This document shows positions 34,696 to 47,201 of a DNA stretch of 64,000 bases, piece after piece. The DNA is from Apostichopus japonicus (taxonomy: Eukaryota; Echinodermata; Holothuroidea; Aspidochirotida; Stichopodidae). The stretch is taken from positions 16,335,499 through 16,399,498 of the forward strand of contig NC_092565.1 of the NCBI RefSeq assembly GCF_037975245.1, in the 5' to 3' direction. The stretch's first letter is position 1, and every line of letters starts with the position of its first letter. The position numbers were made by a program, and so were the translations under genes. The notes below the pieces were generated by a model. It was not told where the DNA came from. It did no database searches and saw only the letters and a program-made list of their open reading frames with translations.

Positions 34696-37032
34696 TAGTC
34701 AGAATATCACTTTCATGTACTGTTGAAGGAGGATACAATTAGGTTTTGAAGGCTGAAATGGAAAGTATGACATGGATTTGAACACTGTACATATTAATCT
34801 TTGTACAGACTTCATAATCTTGTTAAAAGTAGAAGTAATCCGTGATTATATGTTTCAAAATGAGAAGTCATCAAATGCGATAAGAATTTCCCTTTGATAT
34901 CTTTCCTCCAAGGATATTTTTCAGATTAAAACAAAAATAATTCAACAAAACATTTGTCCACATTTGGAATGGTGGTTAAAGTATATTTTGTTGTCTGAGA
35001 AATTCCTGCAGTGTTTCAACATTTATGCCAGGATTCAGATGTGCATTAACTCTATACTTTCCATTGTGAAATATAGTAGGTATATCATGTACCAACACAA
35101 AACACTTCATATATTGCTCTTCAGTCAATGCCATTTTACAGAGTCATATTTTATTTTTAAGTTGACTACTTTATATTGCTGTAAAGTCTATAGAAACAAT
35201 TCATGAAGTTCTGCCTAAAATTTGTCTGTAGATATAACCAACAGCCACCTCCTTAAAAATGCAATGAACATCATCAAAATCTCAACACACATCTGTACAG
35301 GCTTTTGGAAGCAGCTCAATCACATTAACACAGGGCTTACAGTATCTTAGATAATTTAGACAATTCTGCTACTGACATATCACATGTTTACATCTTAGTG
35401 TCTACTGGTAGGAAAATGCCAGTGCCTTTTGTGTTTTTGGTTCTACAGGCAAGTGGCAAGCTCCACTTGCAATATACTGTAGCCAGTGTACAGCCCAAAT
35501 TGTGAGGCCTGTCCTGAATAATTAAATGCCTTCTGTGAGTATGTCACTGTAAAGGGGACAAACTGAAGAGATCCAGGCTACGTAATTGGATCATCTAATA
35601 TTTACATAAAGCATATTTTCATAATCCTCAGACTTGTTGCTCATCTCTCCGATTTTATTGGTATAACTGTCAACGAGCAAGCATTCACAAAATCCTCTTG
35701 ATTACAGAGTGTCATGGTATATTATTAATCACATGAGGGAAATATTTAACCATTTGTAGACTTTACTCTCTACACACACATTAGGGAAAAATCTGACAGG
35801 ACTATAATAGATACTGTGTGTACAGCTGTGGAAATTATTACCAACTACTGTATTGCTAATAAAAAAAATGGCAATGAAAGCGTGGTGCAAAAACCATTCA
35901 CCACAGACCAGGAAATTGTTGTTGTTGTTTTTGCAACATATATACAGTAGATGGGTGTGGTAGTACTAACAGTGAAAGCACAAAGCTTAGTTTATGATGA
36001 TAGGGTTAAAGGTTATCTTTTATTGCTTTGAAATCTGTTACCATATTGAATTAACAGTATATATACTCATTGAGTATTTAATAACTGGTTGAAGGAGCCA
36101 TCATTTGATTGTATTGTCTTTCATTGTATTTTCAAGCGTTCTATACTTTTATATCAAAAAAAAAAAATGAAAAAAGAAGTCTCGAAACATCGTTTAATGG
36201 ATTGATGGAAACTGAAAGGTTTTGAAATTATTGATCAACTGGATGAATACAATATTAAATACATCAGCTACTATACATGTCCTGTTAGTGAGTTGAAATG
36301 GGATTTGAACACTCGCTTGTACACGTTCAATACCCAGGTGCATGTGTCTGTTGTTTCACCACATGGACGCCGAATGTCTATATAGACTTGCTTCTACTGT
36401 GTGTACACACTTACATCTTATCCTGATCACAACTTCACAAGATGAAAACGTAGACAGAGATGAAGGCACCCATTATATAGATTTGTTGTTTTACGTCAGG
36501 TTTGCACTGGTGTTCCATTAAGACACGTCTCTCCCTTTACAATGTATACAACAAGTCTGAATATACTCTCTGTGTCCGAGACACTCGAGGAGGGCCTAGA
36601 CTGTTGTAACCTGCCTGGTAGGTGACATGTACAGTAAGATATTTATCATCAGAGATCTGTTAATTTAGGGAGGTACGGTGGTACTGTGTGATACAGTAGT
36701 ATGGCTGCATTATGTAGACGGAAAGTGCACTGTAGTACTGTAGGTATGTATGTATGAAGTTAATTTACTGACATGGTAAATAGAACCTGTACATATACAT
36801 ACAGTACAGTAGATTGAGTAAGTTACTGTATGACAGGCAATGATGGATTAGTGTGTTTATTCTGTGGCATGATCAAGTGTTTCATTCCGCTGTTGACTCA
36901 CATGTCATCAGATATATATTGGAAAGTACCTGTTTAGGGCTGACTCCTGTGCAGATTGGTACAGTGTTTATGCAGGTGATTTTATATTACAGTAAGACAT
37001 GTGGAACTGTTTCTGTGGTCCCATGACTAAAG
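34696..37032. other. no gene seen
   Basis: AT-rich sequence rich in TACAGTA and GTACTGTA text, which is frequent across the window. No gene, RNA or defined repeat recognised. Confidence 0.4.
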
Positions 37033-37254
37033 GCCATTAGTAATTTAGTATTACCTGAAATGTTTGGCATATAAAACATATTCAACTTCTCTCAAAATAG
37101 TATCCACCGTGTTCTGACCCTTGAACTTATTTCCAGATAGTGAGGTGGGTACCTTACACGAATATCTAATTGTGAGCAAGTCTCTGCAGCAGGGGAGTGC
37201 TTGTTGGAGCTGAAACATCAGTGACCATTTTTCAACTTCATAGCCTATTTGGAG
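37033..37254. repeat. dispersed repeat pair, copy 1
   Basis: It shares GTTTGGCATATAAAA, GTTCTGACCCTTGAACTTAT and ACATCAGTGACCATT, then TTCAACTTCATAGC, in the same order and orientation with 39549-39694. It is about 220 bp, with an insertion of about 75 bp relative to copy 2. The family is unidentified. Confidence 0.8.
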
Positions 37255-39548
37255 GTGATATTTGTTAACCTTAGTGATAGATGTTTAAATTTTACCCCAA
37301 AGACTCTGGTATTGACTCAACATGTTCATTAGGTGTGATGTCACAAAAGTGTCACATGTGTGACATCATAGTTGGTCTTTACTCCATTTGAGTTTGTCTT
37401 TCACACAACACTTTAATATTGATTCATCACTTGCCATTTTCTGTGTATGTGACACCATATGACCCTGTATACTACAACTCTGTATGCATATATGCTAGTA
37501 GTGTCATATCCCCCAGGGCTCCCAACCTCTCCCTCCTCACCCAACCTGCAACCATCCCCACCCCACTCGTCAAGTTTCTGTTTAAGACTACAGAATTTGG
37601 TTGAGAGTTTACATAGACTTGTGTACGTGAGTTTATGCACACTTCTTGTAAACAGCTCACTTTGACCTGAATTAAACCAATCAATCATTAATGCTTCATT
37701 TGCATGTTGTAAAGATCAATTTCAGGATGGTACAGTAGGTATTATTATCCTCATTTAGGAATTTCAGGCGTAGCTTTGTCTCTTTTATAGTTCTATTTTA
37801 AACTTGGAATGGGAAAATTTTCTCCATGGTTATTTACAGGGATCAATTTATCCAGTAATGCATAGCAAAAATGCTTTATGAAATTGCTATATTTTAAGTC
37901 AAAACTTGTACACATATAGCAGTTTTTGTGCACAGGACACCAAACAGTATTTTTTAAGACAAAGGCTTCAGAGCCCTCCAAATTTCTACACAAAAATTTG
38001 AACACTAAATTAGTCCCTGAACTGTGATCAAATTATGCAGCTGCACACCTATGTGGATTGATTGTAATCCATCATTACAGTAATGCCTGGGACTATTGTT
38101 AATACAAACAATACAAAACATCTTGCTTGACCTTACCAGGCATTGAAACAAACAGAGGGCGGTATAACAGAAATACAAGGGAAGGACTTTAGTGTCTGTG
38201 AAAGGAGTGTACTACGTTTCTCGAAGCAAGTAGTTTAAGCCTTTGTTTTGGCCTTTTGTGAGGATGTTAGTTATTGGCAGATTGTGATACTGTACCCTAC
38301 CTCTCTAGTACTAGAGAGATGATGAACATAGATAGCAGTGTTACCGGATTTTAGCAATGTTTTCAGAACATCTCATGTTCTTTACTTTTTCTTATGGCAT
38401 TAAAAGATTCCAGAAAATATGAATGATACATCTCTTTTAATTTTATTAAACTGAATGAAGGATAATTATTATGGTTGTTCATAGGAGTGTGCTTCCCTTT
38501 ATTCCTAAAGTAAAACTACTTTCAATAAATGCACAGTCAGAAAGCTAAAGTTGCCAGCAATGATGTGACTTAGACTAGATTGTCCAGTCACTTTGTTTGA
38601 TGTATGCTGTCAGGTTATATAATGTTTTAAAAGGTCATGTTTCAAAGGCTAGAGATGATACAGAAATTTAACCATCGTTGATGGAAGCTTCTGTTCATAT
38701 TATTAATTTTGCATTAAAGTCCTTCAATATGAAATGGAACGGATTTGTTTCGAAAAATTCAGCCAAAATGTATTATATTGACAACAAAAAAACTAACAAA
38801 AAAACAAGTGTTTACTAGAAATCATTTTTAGATTTTTCCAAAACATGTGATCAGTGAAGGTTTCGGTTAAGTCCTAGGTATATGGAACAAAATATTTGCA
38901 GTAATATGAGATTGGAGGGAATGTGGTCATATGGATTAAGGTTAAAGCATATTTAATGAAGTCAGTAAAGGTAAAGCTTATACGTTTAATCAAGAAATCA
39001 ATATAATCCATAAACTTGAAGAAATTGTTCATCTACAGGAGTACAGATTTGCATGTTTTCAAAGAAGTTACACAATAAATAGGGTCTGATGTGCATTAAG
39101 AGAACAAATAAATAAATAAATTGCTTGTGTCAAATGCAAGGTTTTTAAAATGAAGGGTTTAACCTTGAATATCACATTCATTATTTCTCAAATTGGCAAA
39201 TTCTTTCTCAAAATTAAATTTTTTTTTTTTCATCTCACTTTTTGAGGTTTTATTGTTGAATGAGTAATTTTTTACTTCAAATAATTAAGTTTTTTTCATT
39301 CATTAAATCTTTTATTTCTTCCATTGTATCTTTGTGAATTCAGTATATATGTAAAATCTACATGAAAACTTAACATTGTAATGTCAGAGTTGGATTACTA
39401 ATTTTAAATATTAAAAAAAACAAAAAAAAAGATGAAAAAGAGATGGAAATAGCTGAAATGCAGATATTCTTATATGTCTGCAAATAATGCTTGTTATGAC
39501 GTCATACCAAATAGTTATGTTTTGTTTTGGGTGTTTTTCTTACTTTAA
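37255..39548. other. no gene seen
   Basis: The frames around 37413-37688 on both strands overlap a C-rich stretch and have no domain features. The rest is AT-rich with A runs near 39413-39430. Confidence 0.4.
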
Positions 39549-39694
39549 CCATTAGAATAACCTGAATTGTTTGGCATATAAAAAAATATTAAGCTTTCTC
39601 AAAAGAGTGTCCAAGGTGTTCTGACCCTTGAACTTATTCCAAGATATTGAAGTAACATCAGTGACCATTATTCAACTTCATAGCATATTTGGAT
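39549..39694. repeat. dispersed repeat pair, copy 2
   Basis: The shorter partner of 37033-37254, same orientation, about 2.4 kb away. This could be an old local duplication or two copies of a retroelement fragment. Confidence 0.8.
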
Positions 39695-40914
39695 AGGCTT
39701 GGTAGGCTCTGTGAGTGTGGTGTTTTGTAGGAAGTAGGTGGAACTTGTAAGGTGAACAGGTACAGTAGTACTATAAATGTTGACCCTTGTTAATAGTACA
39801 GTGACAAGGTTTCACTTCATTTTTACAGTATAATGGTGTGTGTTGGCATAGCTTGGATGTAAATTAGTAGGGAGAGGGGGATGGGGGGGGGGGGGTGTGG
39901 ATTTGTAACAATGCCATCATGCCCTAACATACAGTAGATCTGTTTCTGTAGTGTCTGCTCTGTAGTGTCTACATATATGTATTTTGGGTAAGATGTCACC
40001 TGTCTCATTTTCACTTCTCTCAATATGGTTTGGCCAATCAATCCTTTTTGTTTATTGCAACTGCTAAAATTTTGACAGCTGATAATGTGACTGTAACATG
40101 CCTGGAATATTGCTAACATGCCTGGAATATTGCTAACGGTCACCAAGATATAATAATCTATGCTGCTCTCTTTGTCAAAAGTCATGCTGTACGCGTGTGC
40201 TAAAATTCCTGGCCTCTGGTGCAGATCGGTGTAATACACTAATTCTGTACACCTTACTTGGCATTTTTTTCTTGAAATTGTTGAATTTGGGGAGTCCCAT
40301 CTTAGTGTCAGCATGCCCTCTTGATTCTCGAGGTGTTTGCTTTTCTTCATCATGAAGTGATTCTATGATGGTAGTCTTTAAGGAGGGATTATATGTGGTT
40401 GAGTCTTACACCATCAGAGAAACAATGTGGACCTGCAAGGTGTCACCGCTTAAATATAGGGCTGTATGATTATATTATAACGATGCTCTGCTTACCAGTG
40501 TGAGCTAGATATGGCAGCCGGAGTGGAAGTCGGAACAGGTCTTGCGGTTATGAAATCAATTACACGATACAGGAGGAGTCTGTCATCTGATTCTCACTGC
40601 TCGGCATCAAACTCGACTTGACTACACACATTCTTCACTGAAGGAGTAGGGAACAATAGAGTAAGGTTGAAAAATTCCTGTTTGCTGCCCCCCGATAATT
40701 TAAACTTGGTGGTGTTGATTGAAACTTAAGAATTGAAAATTGGATGTGTCAGAGTTATCTTTTGTAATTTACTCATGATTTGATCATACTTTGATGGGTT
40801 GTTGATAAAAACAATGGCATGCCATAATGAAATCAAATTTTGTTTGTGTATTTTCTTGTCTAGCATATGGCAACTTGGAGGACAGGATTTATTCACGTGC
40901 ACCGCCCCCCATTT
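39695..40914. other. no gene seen; 20-bp duplication at 40096-40138
   Basis: The unit AACATGCCTGGAATATTGCT occurs twice in tandem at 40096-40135. A G run lies at 39882-39894. A 176-codon minus-strand open frame crosses both features and is judged spurious. Confidence 0.5.
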
Positions 40915-41770
40915 ATGTACCCCAGTGCAATGATACAGCAAATCCTGCTATCAATATCTGCAACTCCCTTACTTACCCTGGTAGAGCAGTGTTATGATTA
41001 CCACTCTAGCCCCATCTACAACACCCTTACTAACCTTGGAAGATCAATGATTCAGATACTTTCCATCCAGCCCAATCTACCACACCTTACTTTCCTTAAA
41101 GTCTCAATGTGTGTTTGCCAAATTTTCACTTCAACCTTTCCAGCTTACTGCCCTAAAAGCTCAGTGAAAATAACGCTGTTCTGTGCAATTTTCATATTAA
41201 TAATCATTATTTTTATTGAGTTATCTGTCGTTGAACATTTTGAGCTGAATAAAATTCGCCAGATTTTTAACAAGTTCGTAGATTCTACAAACTGCAATCA
41301 AAATGTTCAAGCCCTGCCTAACAGATCATGCGCCAATCAAATCTCTCTGCTTTGTTTACAACTGTTAGGCATAGGACTTTACTTACGACTGGATGAGTAT
41401 ATATACTGTAGGTTACATTTTGTGTAATGAACATGCATATGGCGGTCGCAGTGGTTTTACAGTAAATCGTTCGCACCCTTAGGGCAACAGAAAATAAATT
41501 TCTTTCAATTGCGACAGTTTCTCTCCATTAAACCCACCATTTAGAATAAGAAACATTGAGTATGCTTCGGAAGTTTCTTTAAGGGACAGTGATATAGCCA
41601 CTACCTATATCCCTTTCTACAACCCTCGTTCTAACCTTGATAGAGCAGTCATTCAGCCACCATGTAGCCCCCTACAACCCCTTATTAACCTTGGAAGTGC
41701 AGGAATACAGCCACCCCATGTACAGTAGCCACACCTACTATCCTTGAGAATGCAGTTATACCCCAACTCA
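40915..41770. repeat. degenerate minisatellite of about 60 bp, in two blocks
   Basis: Blocks at about 40915-41105 and 41578-41770 repeat a theme of CAGTGATTCAGCCACC, then ATCTAGCCCC, CTACAACCCTTACTAACCTT and GGTAGAGCAGTGAT. The two blocks are separated by about 470 bp of unrelated sequence. The 186-codon frame at 40867-41427 arises partly from this periodicity. Confidence 0.65.
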
Positions 41771-42648
41771 ACCCACCTAATCCGCTCCTTATCGTGAAAC
41801 TCAGAAAACCGAGCGAAGAAAGGCGTTTCTGTAGCGTCCTATAACTAGAACGCAATGCATGCTAAACAGACAGCCCTCGTTAATATAAGTTCGTGAACTG
41901 AAATTGCGCCACCTCTTCAGTACACTTGGCTTACAGGGCGAATTGACCCAGTATTGAACCCTATTACATATATGTCATAGCATGTATACCCTAATACAAA
42001 TAAATAATAGTGGCGCTCGTCCGTTTTGTTTTCACCGAAATCTTCCCCCTCCTTCTCCAGCAAAAAGGACGTAAAAACCGTCTTCAACATCACTTATCGC
42101 AAATAAAGGTATGTGTCCAAGGAATTGCTAATATATTTGAACACGCTCATACTGTAGACTGTCACAAACAAGTCTACTGTTTCTACAAGGGTCTACAAGG
42201 GTCCACAAGGGTCTACAAGGGTCGACTATGTAGGTAACAAACCCAATTAGAAAACGTTTAGATTATTTAGGTCCAACTTCTTCTTGACCGATCTGAACTA
42301 TCAATCTCGTTTAGGATTAATTGATCGGACTAAGCAACACTTTTAGATTTTTCATCAAAGTAACTTTAACGTTAGTGTGCAACTAAAGAATTCGATTAAT
42401 CCCTCGATGATACATTCGTCGCCCATACACTTATTCTGAGCCGCCTTCATCAACTTGCTTGTACCATCGGTTACAGCACCGAAATCTTTCTGAGGGAATC
42501 TCTCAGCTAATGTAATGGTCACGGCGTTTGTCATTTTAAATAAAACTGTTATCAGTAATGCGTTTGGTAAGTGCCATTATATATCTTTCTTATCTGACTA
42601 GTATGTTAAAGTAATTGTATTTCTTTAACACTATACAGGTACGTGTTA
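41771..42648. other. no gene seen; 10-bp tandem repeat at 42183-42224
   Basis: The unit AAGGGTCTAC is repeated four times (one with a C variant) at 42183-42224. Otherwise no feature. Confidence 0.45.
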
Positions 42649-42690
42649 GTTTAACCATGGAGCTATAAACAGATAGCTCCATGGTTTAAC
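42649..42690. repeat. perfect 18-bp inverted repeat with 6-nt loop
   Basis: GTTTAACCATGGAGCTAT, loop AAACAG, ATAGCTCCATGGTTTAAC: eighteen consecutive base pairs without a mismatch. The stem is short for a pre-miRNA. It could be the core of a small foldback element or a recent palindromic insertion. Confidence 0.9.
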
Positions 42691-42760
42691 AGTTGAATTT
42701 TATTCTTGGTGTAAAATTAGGTCTACCAACAGTTCAGTACAACGACATTAGCATACCACT

Positions 42761-42788
<28 letters not shown>
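42761..42788. repeat. A28 tract
   Basis: Twenty-eight consecutive A. It could be a retroposon tail on the + strand, but no recognisable body precedes it. Confidence 0.9.
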
Positions 42789-42792
<4 letters not shown>

Positions 42793-44026
42793 TGGATGAA
42801 CAGGGAGATGTAAAATGCAGATATGAAGGCTTGAATAGTATTGGACAAAACAAAATTCCCTAATTTTTAATTGATTATTCCCCAAAATATCTTAGCTCAG
42901 TATCAACGCCAAAGAAAACCCATAAGTATCATATGATAGAAGATCCCACGGAATGTTTATGAATAGTTTAACTAAAGCAAACTTGGGTGAATTAACTAAA
43001 TTGTCAAATTTAGTAAACGGAAGTAGTCTCCAACGAATGGAATTTCCTTTACGATAGTGAGAATTTGAAAATTAGAAAGTTTGAGAAGAGAATTCGTGTT
43101 TGTTATATAAATGTTATTAAATTACTTATCTTGACAAATTTTGTTATTAGTCATTTACCATATCATTTTGTGTACTATATACTTTTGCTTGTTAAGTGTG
43201 AATACAGAGGTCCAGACATTTTCGTTATTTCTTTCTTCCTGTCCTGCATGGAAGTGTGTCCTGCTTTGTTTCCCTAATTATATCTGTATATTGCATATTG
43301 GCAACAACAAATAAATGAAATGAAATACAAAACTATGGACTTAGACTAATACTCTCTCGGTGGAAAACACGTTTCTTGTTCTAATGATGTGGCTTGCTTT
43401 TAAATGTGTCTCTTAAATAAAAGCGTTTAGTTCATTTTCAATTGACAAAAATATACGGCAGTTTAAAAGTGCCATCAAAGTTTAAAATATTTAACCTTCA
43501 TAAGTTAGCATTTTGCAGAAATATTTTAGAGTGACGATAAGGAAATAAGTGGCTATTTCATCAGTATTTAGAAAATTTGTTTAAACGCAAGATTGTAAAA
43601 AAAGCAACAACTAAACATTTTGCAGAAAACTGTTGAAACGAGATAAACCTTTCATAAACTGTTATTTCAACCATTTAATTTTAGAAAAATGTTGAATTTG
43701 CCGACGTGGAAAGGAGTCAACATTTCAACATTTTCAAGAATATTGGTGATATTGCGAGATGTTATAAGTTGCTAAATCAACATTTTTTCAGAAAATCGTT
43801 AGTGTAAAGAAATTCTTATATCTTGATGGCACGTGAAAGCTGCAACAAAGTATAACAGAGTACAAAGTAGTATAAACAGGAAGTTAGCAAGTGAGAAGAA
43901 TTGAAATAAAAACTCCCATGTAGGCTTGGTACTCCTGAACAAGTACGATGAATAAGAGAAAAGGGCAATGTATTGTATTTATTTCACAATTCAATACAAA
44001 GCAGTGTGGTAAAGTTGTAACGGGAT
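42789..44026. other. AT-rich spacer; possible LINE tail near 43300
   Basis: AATAAATGAAATGAAATAC at about 43309-43327 resembles the TGAAA-type tails of CR1/L2-like LINEs. Repeated AACATTTTGCAGAAA and TCAACATTT text occurs at 43515-43800. No gene recognised. Confidence 0.35.
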
Positions 44027-44137
44027 AATATTCTAATTAAACGAGCTTAAAGTGAAGTTTGATTTAGATTCTATCGAATCATATGCTTTGCAGGAAGGAA
44101 TCACGTGAGAAGCGCTGGCTGACTAAATACCGTCATT
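44027..44137 (-). repeat. DIRS 3' inverted terminal repeat
   Basis: The outer 80 bases (AATATTCTAATTAAACGAGC to GGAATCACGTGAG) recur as the inverse complement at 44205-44284 in the internal complementary region. The inner part, CACGTGAGAAGCGCTGGCTG and onward to CGTCATT, is the inverse of the 5' terminal repeat at 48459-48503. Confidence 0.85.
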
Positions 44138-44204
44138 TTTCAAATCGGCAGTGGTTCCATATGTAAAAACTGCTAAGGGGTGGGGAAATCAATCCCTGGG
44201 TGGG

Positions 44205-44327
44205 ACGTGATTCCTTCATGCAAAGCATATGATTCGATAGAATCTAAATCAAACTTCACGTTAAGCTCGTTTAATTAGAATATTCTATCTCATCATGCTT
44301 TGCATTCCAGACTTGAACCACGTGAGA
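44205..44327 (-). repeat. DIRS internal complementary region (circle-junction template)
   Basis: Two halves abut at about 44285. The left half (44205-44284) is complementary to the outer end of the 3' repeat at 44027-44108, with about four mismatches in 80. The right half (44287-44327, ATCTCATCATGCTTTGCATT...) is complementary to the outer end of the 5' repeat at 48496-48528, perfect over 24 bases. This composite is what the DIRS replication model predicts for the segment that aligns both ends during circularisation. Confidence 0.85.
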
Positions 44328-44469
44328 CTTCAAAGCTTCATATGGCACACTGCACCAAAAGAAACCTGAGCAAGTCTCAATAATAAATAGAGAGGAAAAC
44401 AATGATTCATGTGATGTTCTGTTTTATTTTCCAGTTTCTGATATTATTCCAATAAAACATTGGCAAAAT

Positions 44470-45578
44470 AATTTTGCAAAACCTTCTTTTTATAAAACTT
44501 AGCAAAAGTGGATGCATTACTCCAATCTGCAGTACTCAGTATTTGTTGAACTGGCTGCAGAAGTTGACGCTGCACGCGTACTATGAGCTGTAAATACAGA
44601 TGTATCAACACCCGATGCTGTTAATACAGCTTTAATCCACCGACTTAAAGTCTCTCTTGTGATGGCGTCATGCGGTTTTCTATAACTAATAAATAACCTA
44701 GAGCTAGTTCGTAGGTTTTCTGTTTTCTCGATAAAAACCTTTAAAACAGAATATATGCACAAAAGTTCGTCCTTTGAAAACTTATTAAAACATATCTGCA
44801 TCCCTACATGTCCTGGGCGAGTCTGCTTCAGCTTGTCATTAATATAAAACACAAATGATTGTTCTGTTATGTCCATAAAATCCAGATCGAGCAGATGAAG
44901 CGTTTGCACCCTTTGTGCCGAAATTATAGCAGCTAAAATAACCACCTTGTACGTCAGATACTTTAGTGTTAACTCAGCATTTCCTCCAAGTGACTTTACA
45001 TATTGGAAAACCATAGACACATCCCAAACATGACAACGTTGGGGACGAGGAGTTTTTAACTCAAAAACGCCTTTCATAAATCTTTTGATTAGATTGTTTT
45101 CCCCTATGTCCTTAGGGATCAGTACGAATGAAGATAACATGCTCCTTGCAGTGTTAATACCACTGTAACCTACGCCGGCTTCGTAAAGTTCAACTAAGAA
45201 ATGAAGGATCTCTTTGAGATCTGTTTGCATTGGATTAAGGTCCCTTTGACGACAAGACAATAGAAAGTTGGATAGGTAAACAAAATATTGTTTTTGGGTA
45301 CTTTGCCTCCAGGCCGCAAGTATAATTTCGGCTGGTTTTGGCGAAATTCCTTGTTCATATAATGCTTGCCGGAAATTAGACACGCTATAAGGCGCATTGT
45401 TTTCGAAAGAGGGTGCACCATACTCGTGCCTGATATGGATATTACCTCCTGTGAAGCTGGGAGAAGTAATGGTACCTCTATTAACAGTTCCATCAACTTG
45501 ACAAACCATGCCTGCGTTGTCCATACAGGAGCGATAAAAAGGCCCGTCGCTTGCTCCTGCTCGACTTTCTGTAAACAC
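44470..45578 (-). pseudogene. DIRS tyrosine recombinase, C-terminus frameshifted
   Basis: The 353-codon frame (44517-45578) carries the core of a tyrosine recombinase. ISAQRVQTLHLLD holds the first catalytic Arg (residue 223) and TAHSTRAASTSAA the H-x-x-R box (332-335). A SAM-like N-terminal part (ILAAWRQSTQKQYFVYLSNF) lies before it. After TSAA a one-base shift sends the frame into a short false end. The expected ADWSNASTFAKFY follows in another frame, placing the catalytic Tyr codon near 44492-44494. The frame overlaps the end of the RT-RNase H region, as is usual in DIRS elements. Without the Tyr in frame the product would be inactive unless the shift is a sequence error. Confidence 0.85.
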
Positions 45579-47196
45579 CTCCCTATCAAGCTGAATGGAG
45601 GAAAGGCATAAAAATTGTGGTCAGTCCACTTTATAGAAAATGCATCAACGGCATGGGCCAGTGGGTCAAAATGCCACGACACAAGGCTCGATACTTTAGC
45701 ATTTTCCTTAGTCGCAAAAAGGTCAATATCTGGGGTACCAAAAACTGACGTTATATTCAAAATGTTTTGTTATTTAAAGCCCATTCCGTATTAATGTTGT
45801 CACGACGAGATAAACAATCTGCGATGGTGTTTTGCGTACCTGGAATATGAGCAGCAGATATCCATATATCATTATTTTTACACCAAAGCCAAATTAATTT
45901 GGTTACGTCATTACACTGATAAGATTTTGTACCCCCCCATGTGATTTATATATGACACAGCAGTCATATTATCGGACCGTATACCAACATGGTGTCCTCT
46001 AAGAGATTTACATAGGGCTTGTAGACCAAAATAAATGGCCAATAACTCCAGTACATTAATGTGGAATTTTTGGTGTGAACAACTCCAGAGGCCATTAGCA
46101 GTGGGCTGGTCTGTTGTTTTTAAAACTGCGCCCCATCCTGAGGTACAGGCATCACATTCTAATACCGCACCCACTGGTCCATGGTATATGTGGCAAAAAG
46201 CCTCATCTATATTCTTGAGCCACCACACCAAATCGAGACGACTCAACGAGGTTAAGGTAGTCTTTGCATTGAAATCACCTGTGGCAGATCTCAACGATTT
46301 TATTTTATTACATTCCAAATGTCTGTAATATAAACGGCCATATGTTACCCCTGGTAAATTGGCCACTAGAATACCAATAACTTCTGCTAACTCTCGAATT
46401 GTAATAAACGGAGCATTTAACAACCCTTGAATTTTTTGTTTTTTGTTTTTTGGTTTTGCATTTTCTTTCTGGAGTTATCGAGACTGTCATAGTCAAGGAA
46501 TTGAGCGTGAAACCCAAGAAATTTATTTCCTGTTTGGGTAGAATTTCAGATTTTTCATTATGAACAACAAACCCTAGTTCTGAAAACAAAGAAACAGCCG
46601 CAAAGACTGCTGTTTGACACTCTGCGAAAGTGTCCCCTTGAAGAAATGTGTCATCAATATAACCAAATACTGTATGACCGTTTTTTATCAAAGTAGAAAA
46701 CACAGGTTTGAGTAATTTCGTAAACATTCGAGGTGCACATGCTAGACCATTTTGGCAGACACTTATACTCGTACAAAACACCATTCCAATAGAATCTCAG
46801 ATATTTCCTGAAATTATTTTCAATAGAAACAGAATAATACGCATCCTTTAAGTCTATCGATGCCATAAAACATCCTGGTCGCATTAATTGTAGGACTTTT
46901 GGCAAATGGTCCATTTTGAAGTGGCGATATTTCACAAACTTGTTAAGCGACTTCAGATTTAAAATCAATCTGTAACTCCCGTCTTTCTTGGGAATAAAGA
47001 AAATGGGTGACACAAAGTCACCTTTTGATCGAGAAGTATGCCTGAAAACTACTGTTTGAATTACTTCTTGATCTGAAGTTAAAAGTAGCCAAGCAGGCAA
47101 AAACTTAGTTAATCGACCTGCTACTTGAAAATTAGGGTTCTGATTGAAAATTCCTAAATAAGAACCTACCTCACCCTGATTTGGTGAGGTGGACAT
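45450..47196 (-). pseudogene. DIRS reverse transcriptase and RNase H, several frameshifts
   Basis: The reverse transcriptase starts near 47080 with SPIFFIPKKDGSYRLILNLK and shows catalytic motif A (FMASIDLKDAYYSV). After a shift in the NGLACAPRMF region it shows motif C as GYIDD (about 46650-46661). RNase H follows in a third frame: LECDACTSGWGAVL (first Asp), NVLELLAIYFG (Glu), IRSDNMTAVSYINH (Asp). A shift in a run of seven C at about 45936-45942 precedes AHIPGTQNTIADCLSR, the last RNase H motif. The DIRS-specific extension follows at 45760 (GTPDIDLFATKENA, FYAFPPFSLIGRCLQKVE). Breaks lie near a T/A homopolymer at about 46435 and the C7 run, so the copy is decayed or the assembly is imperfect at homopolymers. 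Confidence 0.88.
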
Positions 47197-47201
47197 AACT
47201 C

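Noticed and set aside
39823-40353. 176-codon minus-strand open frame
   Set aside because: It crosses a G/C homopolymer run and a 20-bp tandem duplication, has a proline run from the homopolymer, and shows no domain or splice context.
40867-41427. 186-codon plus-strand open frame with a hydrophobic patch
   Set aside because: Half of it is the decayed 60-bp minisatellite; composition follows the repeat and AT-rich sequence rather than a protein family.
44027-44284. Independent 258-bp foldback MITE beside the DIRS element
   Set aside because: Its arms are the DIRS terminal repeat and half of the internal complementary region; the inner part matches the other DIRS end, so it belongs to the DIRS element.
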